NCBI GenBank assembly: GCA_023248175.1
Contig: JAHFFC010000035.1
Span: forward strand, 1 to 8,177
From: Candidatus Omnitrophota bacterium
GTDB taxonomy: Bacteria > Omnitrophota > Gorgyraeia > JACOVV01
Length of the DNA stretch: 8,177 nucleotides
Direction: 5' to 3'
The translations under genes were made by a program, and so were the position numbers. Of this stretch, positions 1-5,021 are shown piece by piece; positions within the stretch are counted from its first letter, which is position 1, and each line of letters starts with the position of its first letter. The notes below the pieces were generated by a model. The model was not told the origin of the DNA, searched no databases, and was given only the letters and a program-made list of their open reading frames with translations.

Positions 1-93
1 CTTTCAGGTGCGGATTTAACTCTTTTGAAAGCGGCGGAGAGTGTTTTTGATTTTTGGAATAATCCGGATGACATAATTTATGACCGGTTGTAA
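1..93 (+). CDS. Antitoxin of a MazF/PemK-type module, C-terminal fragment
   Basis: Only the last 30 residues are in the window; the reading frame is open from base 1 to a TAA at 91-93. The tail FDFWNNPDDIIYDRL matches the acidic/aromatic pattern W-[DN]-N-x-[DE]-D-x-x-[WY]-[DN]-x-L that I know from the C-termini of many small type II antitoxins. In such proteins the disordered acidic tail binds and neutralises the toxin. The DNA-binding N-terminus, which would show the family (AbrB-like, ribbon-helix-helix or other), lies outside the window. The toxin gene starts inside this gene (14-base overlap at 80-93), the usual antitoxin-first arrangement that couples the two translations. Such pairs normally repress their own promoter, which would lie upstream. 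The identification rests on the tail motif and on the adjoining toxin. Confidence 0.7.
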   Translation, partial: LSGADLTLLKAAESVFDFWNNPDDIIYDRL

Positions 94-406
94 ACAAGGG
101 GACGTTATCCTCATTCCCTTCCCATTTACTGATTTCTCCACGTTCAAACAGCGGCCAGGTGTGATTATTTCTTCGAACGAGTTCAATCTTACTCATCAAG
201 ATGTGATCATCGCCGCTATCACCTCGCATATCCCAGAACAAATCACTCAGAGTGATTACCTCTTGGATGCGGTTGATCTCGGACTCTCTGGTTTACCTAA
301 AATTTCGCTGGTCAAACTGGGTAAAATCGTTACCCTGGACCAACGACTCGAAGAGCAATCGGAGTTGTTAGAGTTGTTGGTCGAGAAAAAACGCTGGGAG
401 CCATAG
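80..406 (+). CDS. Type II toxin, MazF/PemK-family endoribonuclease
   Basis: This 108-residue protein has the normal length for the MazF/PemK/Kid fold. Such toxins are usually sequence-specific mRNA interferases that halt translation until neutralised by the antitoxin. Visible hallmarks are the N-terminal GDVILIPFPFTD strand (residues 7-18), the loop KQRPGVIIS (23-31) with the conserved Arg25, and AAITS (45-49) with Thr48. By family knowledge these correspond to the catalytic Arg and Thr pair. The later segment KISLVKLGKIVTLDQRL (75-91) is the conserved C-terminal strand and helix region. The ATG at 80 is preceded by GGATGA at 66-71, eight bases upstream; an in-frame ATG at 68 runs straight into a stop, so 80 is the start. 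All key residues are present, so the toxin looks intact. Its cleavage site cannot be read from sequence. Confidence 0.9.
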   Translation: MTGCKQGDVILIPFPFTDFSTFKQRPGVIISSNEFNLTHQDVIIAAITSHIPEQITQSDYLLDAVDLGLSGLPKISLVKLGKIVTLDQRLEEQSELLELLVEKKRWEP

Positions 407-582
407 TGAGACATGAAATTGCTTCTTCGCCTGCGGCTCATCTCAATGACGTCAAAAAGATGATAATATGCATGTCAATTCTGATTTAATCTGGGATTAC
501 TCCTTAGAGAAAGCCTCACGGTTGAGTGATTTACTAGACACTTAGAAAAAATCAGAACCGTCTCCATTTCTAAAGGAATTCC
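407..582. other. Gap between the toxin gene and secA
   Basis: These 176 bases hold the dispersed repeat described above and then about 130 bases of AT-rich sequence. A 25-codon ORF (468-545, beginning MHVNSDLIWDYSLEKASR) has no clear ribosome binding site and is probably not a gene, though its start vaguely resembles some small hypothetical proteins that open with an LIWDY-like motif. The secA promoter should lie here, since secA is separated from the toxin module, but I find no convincing -35/-10 pair. AAAGGA at 572-577, five bases before the secA ATG, is the likely secA ribosome binding site. No terminator hairpin with a T-run is visible after the toxin. Confidence 0.5.
410..453 (-). repeat. 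Probable copy of a widespread dispersed palindromic repeat
   Basis: Read on the minus strand this stretch runs GACGTCATTG-AGATGAGCCGCAGGCGAAGAAGC-AATTTC. From memory it closely resembles a short dispersed element found between genes of many unrelated bacteria, typically of the form TCATTGCGAGGAGC...GCGACGAAGCAATCTC. The ends are inverted: CAATGACGTC at 444-453 against GAC at 410-412 and ATTG at 418-421, with GCC/GGC complementarity at the centre. It lies directly behind the toxin stop codon. No coding capacity is seen. The match is by recollection, not alignment, so family membership is moderately sure and the exact ends are approximate. Confidence 0.5.
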
Positions 583-3297
583 ATGCTAGCTTGGATTCTC
601 AAAAAAATTGTCGGTACCCAAAATGAAAGGGAATTGCGCCGGTTGATCCCATCGGTGCAAAAGATCAATCCCCTGGAACCAGAGATTCAGAAATTATCCG
701 ACGGAGAGCTTCGAAATAAAACCGAAGAATTCAAAGAGCGATTGATCAAAAAAGTAGGAGCGGAGAAACTTTATCTCAGGCGGAAACACTCGCCGGTGTT
801 AGTGGAAAAAGGAGATCCGGAGTATGAAGAATATCAGGCGGCGCGCGAAGCAATCCAAGACGCTCTCAATGAACTCCTTCCGGAAGCGTTCGCGGTGGTG
901 CGGGAAGCGGGGCGCCGTGTGCTGAAAATGCGCCATTTCGATGTTCAGTTGATCGGTGGCATGGTTCTTCACCAGGGGAAAATTGCGGAGATGGCTACCG
1001 GTGAAGGGAAAACGCTCGTAGCGACGCTTCCCGTTTATCTGAACGCGCTCACCGGAAAAGGAGTTCATGTCATAACGGTCAACGATTATCTGGCACGGCG
1101 GGACCGGGCATGGATGGGGCCGCTGTATGAGTTTCTGGGATTGACCATCGGCGTGATTCAGCATGATATGGATCCCGAAGAACGGAAAAAAGCTTATGCC
1201 TGTGATATTACCTACGGGACCAACAACGAGTACGGTTTTGATTATCTACGCGACAACATGGTGATTCGCAGAGAAGACCGGGTCCAACAGCGGGGATTGC
1301 ACTATGCCATCGTTGATGAAGTTGACAGCATCCTGATTGACGAGGCGAGGACGCCGCTGATTATTTCCGGGCCGGCGGAGGAGTCAACCGAGAAATATTA
1401 CGTGATTAACCGGATCATCCCCCGGCTGGAGAAAGAAAAAGATTATCAGATGGATGAGAAAGCTAATACGGTTAACCTCACCGAAACAGGAATTCGTAAA
1501 GTAGAAGAGATGCTGGCGGTCAAGAATCTTTATGAGGATGTAAATATTGATTTGGTGCATCACGTGAACCAGGCGCTCAAAGCTCATACTCTCTTTCAAA
1601 AGGATGTGGATTATGTGGTGAAAGAGGGAGAGGTGATTATCGTTGATGAATTTACCGGCCGTTTGATGCCGGGGCGCCGGTACTCCGATGGCCTCCATCA
1701 GGCTCTTGAAGCGAAAGAAGGGGTCACCATTGAGCGTGAAAATCAGACGCTGGCTTCGATTACTTTCCAAAACTATTTCCGTATGTACGACAAGCTAGCC
1801 GGCATGACAGGAACGGCGGCGACGGAAGCCCAGGAATTTCACGCGATCTATCATTTGGATGTTATCGTGATCCCGCCAAACAAAGCGATGAGACGAACCA
1901 ATCATCCGGATGTCATTTATCGAACCGAGCGGGAGAAATTCAACGCTGTCATCGGCGAGATCGCCGAACTCTACAAACAGGGACGCCCTGTGTTGGTGGG
2001 AACCATTTCAATTGATAAGTCCGAGAAACTGAGCGCTCTGCTGACTCGGAAAGGGATCCCGCACCACGTACTCAACGCGAAATATCACGAGAAAGAAGCC
2101 GAGATCATCGCTCGGGCCGGCCAGAAGTTTTCCGTCACGATCTCCACGAACATGGCTGGCCGGGGAACCGATATCATTCTGGGAGAAGGAATAGCCGATC
2201 TTGGAGGACTTCATGTTCTAGGTACTGAACGTCATGAAGCACGGAGGATTGATAACCAGCTTCGAGGACGGGCGGGGCGCCAGGGAGATCCAGGATCAAG
2301 CCGATTTTATCTTTCGTTGGAAGACGACCTAATGCGGATTTTTGGCGGTGATCGGATTTCCGGGATGATGGCTAAGTTGGGAATGGAGGAGGGGCAGGAT
2401 ATTCAGCATCCTTTAGTGACCCGTTCTATCGAAACCGCACAAAAGCGGGTAGAGTCGAGAAATTTTGAAATCCGGAAACATCTTCTGGAATACGATAACG
2501 TGATGAACAAACAAAGAGAGGTAATTTACCAGGAAAGAAATGAAGTAATTGAGGGGGATGATCTGCGGTCGCACGTCCTTGAAATGATCGAAGAGGCGAT
2601 TCGTAATACTTTCAGCCGCTACGTGAATCCGCAGGTAGCGGTGGATCAGTGGGATTTGTCCGGGTTAACCGAATGGGCGAGAAGAGGGCTGGGACTGCAG
2701 TGGGAAGTGACAAAAGAATCCGGGTTGGAGGCACAGCAAATCGAAGCATCATTGCTGGAGGGGGCAGTAAAGTCGTATCAAGAAAAAGAGACGCAGTTGA
2801 CCGTGGAACTGATACGCCAACTTGAAAGAAGTGTTTTGTTACAGATCATTGATTCCAAATGGAAAGATCACCTCTACGCGATGGATAATCTTCGAGAGGG
2901 GATTGGGTTGAGGGCTTATGGCCAGAGGGATCCGTTGGTAGAGTATCAGCATGAGGCCTATATCCTATTCACCGATATGGTAGAGTCGGTTAAGCAGGAA
3001 TCGGTGGAGATGTTGCTCAAGGTCCAATTAATGCGCCGGGAGCCCAAACCGGTGCGCGGAGTCTTCGAATCGGTTCCGCAGAAACTCGTTCATGAGACCG
3101 CCTCCGCTTTGTCAGGAGCGATCTTAAAATCATCGGCTCAACCGGAAGGGGCAATGCTAGGGAGCGCGGTTCCATCGCTGAAATCGAGTCTCGGCGGCCC
3201 GCGGCCGGTCCACCGTCAGACTCCCAAAGTAGGGCGGAATGATCCGTGTCCGTGCGGGAGTGGGAAGAAATATAAGAAATGTTGCGGCAGTATTTAA
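583..3297 (+). CDS. secA: Preprotein translocase ATPase SecA
   Basis: SecA is the peripheral motor that drives unfolded preproteins through SecYEG using ATP. At 904 residues it is full length. Motifs in order: Walker A in MATGEGKT (137-144); [12 protein letters not shown] of the DEAD-like core; Walker B in [16 protein letters not shown] (245-260); the preprotein-binding domain following it, ending near [20 protein letters not shown]; the MTGTA motif; the second nucleotide-binding domain with [10 protein letters not shown] and [14 protein letters not shown]; the helical scaffold/wing region; and a C-terminal SEC-C zinc motif (about 883-902; Cys889, 891, 900, 901) for SecB or ribosome contact. 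Compared with E. coli SecA recalled from memory, about 35 residues are added between roughly residues 55 and 92. The insert after the GRGTDI motif is missing, as in Bacillus SecA. It probably has its own promoter in the preceding gap; tmk follows after 30 bases. Confidence 0.98.
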   Translation: MLAWILKKIVGTQNERELRRLIPSVQKINPLEPEIQKLSDGELRNKTEEFKERLIKKVGAEKLYLRRKHSPVLVEKGDPEYEEYQAAREAIQDALNELLPEAFAVVREAGRRVLKMRHFDVQLIGGMVLHQGKIAEMATGEGKTLVATLPVYLNALTGKGVHVITVNDYLARRDRAWMGPLYEFLGLTIGVIQHDMDPEERKKAYACDITYGTNNEYGFDYLRDNMVIRREDRVQQRGLHYAIVDEVDSILIDEARTPLIISGPAEESTEKYYVINRIIPRLEKEKDYQMDEKANTVNLTETGIRKVEEMLAVKNLYEDVNIDLVHHVNQALKAHTLFQKDVDYVVKEGEVIIVDEFTGRLMPGRRYSDGLHQALEAKEGVTIERENQTLASITFQNYFRMYDKLAGMTGTAATEAQEFHAIYHLDVIVIPPNKAMRRTNHPDVIYRTEREKFNAVIGEIAELYKQGRPVLVGTISIDKSEKLSALLTRKGIPHHVLNAKYHEKEAEIIARAGQKFSVTISTNMAGRGTDIILGEGIADLGGLHVLGTERHEARRIDNQLRGRAGRQGDPGSSRFYLSLEDDLMRIFGGDRISGMMAKLGMEEGQDIQHPLVTRSIETAQKRVESRNFEIRKHLLEYDNVMNKQREVIYQERNEVIEGDDLRSHVLEMIEEAIRNTFSRYVNPQVAVDQWDLSGLTEWARRGLGLQWEVTKESGLEAQQIEASLLEGAVKSYQEKETQLTVELIRQLERSVLLQIIDSKWKDHLYAMDNLREGIGLRAYGQRDPLVEYQHEAYILFTDMVESVKQESVEMLLKVQLMRREPKPVRGVFESVPQKLVHETASALSGAILKSSAQPEGAMLGSAVPSLKSSLGGPRPVHRQTPKVGRNDPCPCGSGKKYKKCCGSI

Positions 3298-3305
3298 AAA
3301 TATTA

Positions 3306-3324
3306 GTTCTCTTTAAGAGAGGAC
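3306..3324 (+). promoter_or_regulatory. Hairpin pairing with the tmk ribosome binding site
   Basis: GTTCTCTT (3306-3313) can pair with GAGAGGAC (3317-3324) across a three-base TAA loop. The result is an 8-bp stem with two G-U pairs. The right arm contains AGAGAGGA (3316-3323), the Shine-Dalgarno sequence of tmk, whose ATG is at 3328. The hairpin begins nine bases after the secA stop, close enough for a ribosome finishing secA to disrupt it. This would couple tmk translation to secA. There is no T-run after it, so it is not a terminator. The pairing is seen in the sequence; the regulatory role is inferred, and such purine-rich sites find pyrimidine partners by chance fairly often. Confidence 0.35.
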
Positions 3325-3327
3325 GAA

Positions 3328-3951
3328 ATGCCCAAAGGAAAGTTCATTACATTTGAGGGGTCCGAAGGATGCGGCAAGTCAACGCAGATCAAATTGCTCT
3401 CTGAAGCGTTGATCAAGCAGGGACGATCCGTTTTGACAACTCGCGAACCGGGCGGCACCGACGTCGGCGAGAAAATCCGCGAAATCCTCATGGATCCCTC
3501 GCATGTTGAACTCACCGACTTGACCGAGGTCTTTCTTTACGAAGCCGCGCGCACACAGCTCGTCAACGAAATCATTGTTCCATCGCTTGATTCGGGCCAC
3601 AACGTTCTCTGCGACCGCTTCAGCGAGTCCACCCTGGCTTATCAGGGATACGGCGGAAAAATCAGCGTGGAGTGGATCCAGAAAATTGATCAGATGGCTC
3701 GCGGTGGACTCAGTCCCGATCTGACTCTATTCATTGATGTTGATCCCGAGGTAGGATTGAAACGGGCAAGGGCGAGTGCGAAGGAAATTGACCGCCTCGA
3801 GGAAAAGGATTTGGAGTATCATAAAAGAGTTTATCAGGGGTATTTGGAGCTGGCGAAGAAGAATCCAGATCGTATCAAGGTAGTGGATGGCAGTAAGGGC
3901 GTTCAAGAGGTGCATAAGGAAATACTTGATTTAGTTAAAAGAATTTTATGA
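3328..3951 (+). CDS. tmk: Thymidylate kinase (dTMP kinase)
   Basis: This enzyme phosphorylates dTMP to dTDP with ATP, the step that commits thymidine nucleotides to dTTP and DNA synthesis in the cytosol. The 207-residue length is typical. The P-loop GSEGCGKST (11-19) directly follows the first beta strand (KFITFE). TTREPGGT (37-44) is the family signature for dTMP binding. CDRFSESTLAYQGYGG (95-110) contains the DR[YF] motif with the following Ser/Thr and Gln that contact dTMP. The LID region follows FIDVDPEVGLKRA and contains Arg residues around KEIDRLE. The start is supported by AGAGAGGA four bases upstream. It lies 30 bases after secA and 71 bases before holB; tmk-holB adjacency is common in bacteria. 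No defects are seen. Confidence 0.97.
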   Translation: MPKGKFITFEGSEGCGKSTQIKLLSEALIKQGRSVLTTREPGGTDVGEKIREILMDPSHVELTDLTEVFLYEAARTQLVNEIIVPSLDSGHNVLCDRFSESTLAYQGYGGKISVEWIQKIDQMARGGLSPDLTLFIDVDPEVGLKRARASAKEIDRLEEKDLEYHKRVYQGYLELAKKNPDRIKVVDGSKGVQEVHKEILDLVKRIL

Positions 3952-3957
3952 GTTGTT

Positions 3958-4012
3958 TTTCACTTTTACGTTTTGACTTGTAGTTTTGACTTTTGCCTTT
4001 TTACTTTTGACT
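3958..4012 (+). repeat. Heptamer tandem array between tmk and holB (unit TTTGACT)
   Basis: Eight consecutive units can be laid out: TTTCACT (3958), TTTACGT (3965), TTTGACT (3972), a 6-base unit TGTAGT (3979), TTTGACT (3985), TTTGCCT (3992), TTTTACT (3999) and TTTGACT (4006). Spacing is exactly 7 bases except for the single short unit. The array fills most of the 71-base gap and ends eleven bases before the holB ATG, leaving no recognisable Shine-Dalgarno for that gene. The unit contains TGA on the coding strand, so it could not lie inside a + strand gene. The T-rich, unstructured leader it creates might itself help ribosome loading, but that is speculation. Confidence 0.85.
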
Positions 4013-4022
4013 TTACAATCAT

Positions 4023-5021
4023 ATGTCTTTCTCTAATATCCTAGCCCAACAAACAGCGGTTTGGCTTTTTAAAAAAGCTCTCCAAGAGGAGAAATTAGCT
4101 CACGCTTATCTTTTAACGGGGCCTGATGGCGTTGGCAAAAGAACGCTGGCGAAAGAAACCGCTAAAGGATTGAATTGCCGGGGAGATTATCCCCAACTCG
4201 AGACTCAAAACTCGGAACTCAAGACTGAAGTAATTTGGCCCTGCGATCGCTGCCGCGAGTGCCGGCTGATCGAATCAGACCAGTACGCGGATGTCATGGT
4301 ATTAACTCCTGAAAATAAATCGCTCAAGATCGAAACCATTCGCCGTCTCCAGCGGGCGGTGGCGCTGAAGCCGTACGAAAGCCATTTCCGCGTCGCGATA
4401 ATCCAGGATGTTGACCAGTTAACCCCTGACGCCGCCCATGCTTTTCTAAAAACTCTGGAGGAGCCGCCGCAAGGTGTTTTCTTTTTCTTGACGACCCAGT
4501 ACCGGGAGAGAGTTTTTGCGACGATTCAGTCCCGCTGCCAGGTTGTTTTCATGAAGGCAATCCCTAAACAGATCTTGGAGCAAAAAATGATTCCGCGTCC
4601 GATCATCTCTTTAGCCCAAGGGAGTTTTGGCAGGGCTTCCTACTGGATGGATCCCGAGATAGGGGAGAGAAGGAAGAAAATTTTGTCAGCTCTTTTCTTA
4701 AACCATCCTCTCGACGATATCAACGAGAAGGCATCCAGTAAAGAGGAGGAACGGCTGCTGATGGAGGAAAAACTCCTTCTCCTTGAGAGTGGTTTTCGGG
4801 ATTTAATCGTGTGGAAAAAAACAAAAGAGGAATCGTTGTTAATCCACTGGGACTACCGGGAGCACATCAAGAATTTTGCTCCTCGGTTTGGAATTAACGA
4901 ATTAGAAGATAAAATTATTTCTCTAGAGCGGTTGACTCAAGGATTGGACCGCAGCGCTAACCTAAAACTAACCCAGGCAGTTCTGGAACTTGAGTTGGCG
5001 AGCCTAACAAAGGCGGAATGA
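4023..5021 (+). CDS. holB: DNA polymerase III clamp-loader delta-prime subunit
   Basis: Delta-prime is the stator of the clamp-loader complex that opens the beta sliding clamp and places it on primed DNA. The 332-residue protein has an AAA+ core: a P-loop-like GPDGVGKRT (33-41), where Arg40 replaces the Mg-binding Ser/Thr; a Walker B-like strand ending DVDQ (129-132), without the catalytic Glu; the LKTLEEPP signature (142-149); and the SRC motif (170-172). The degenerate ATP site favours delta-prime over DnaX. A zinc module is formed by Cys52, Cys74, Cys77 and Cys80. The first spacing is 21 residues instead of about 8, because a 7-base repeat array (residues 58-69) sits inside it. The ATG at 4023 follows a repeat-filled gap with no clear ribosome binding site. 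The stop overlaps the metG start (ATGA). Confidence 0.93.
   Translation: MSFSNILAQQTAVWLFKKALQEEKLAHAYLLTGPDGVGKRTLAKETAKGLNCRGDYPQLETQNSELKTEVIWPCDRCRECRLIESDQYADVMVLTPENKSLKIETIRRLQRAVALKPYESHFRVAIIQDVDQLTPDAAHAFLKTLEEPPQGVFFFLTTQYRERVFATIQSRCQVVFMKAIPKQILEQKMIPRPIISLAQGSFGRASYWMDPEIGERRKKILSALFLNHPLDDINEKASSKEEERLLMEEKLLLLESGFRDLIVWKKTKEESLLIHWDYREHIKNFAPRFGINELEDKIISLERLTQGLDRSANLKLTQAVLELELASLTKAE
4195..4229 (+). repeat. Heptamer tandem array inside holB (unit RACTCRR)
   Basis: Five units in perfect 7-base register: AACTCGA, GACTCAA, AACTCGG, AACTCAA, GACTGAA. They encode about residues 58-69 of HolB (QLETQNSELKTE), a polar stretch placed between the first and second zinc cysteines. All seven trinucleotides of the unit are sense codons on this strand, so the reading frame survives whatever its phase. 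The residues are extra relative to the family spacing I recall, which supports an insertion rather than native sequence. Confidence 0.85.

Noticed and set aside
462..470. TGATAATATG as a possible -10 box for secA
   Set aside because: No acceptable -35 sequence lies 16-18 bases upstream; AT-rich DNA gives such matches often.
468..545. 25-codon ORF MHVNSDLIWDYSLEKASR... between the toxin gene and secA
   Set aside because: It has no ribosome binding site and is very short; the LIWDY-like opening recalls some small hypothetical proteins but is too little to call a gene or a remnant.
799..1164. 121-codon minus-strand ORF inside secA
   Set aside because: It is antisense to the SecA Walker A region, with no independent motif or ribosome binding site.
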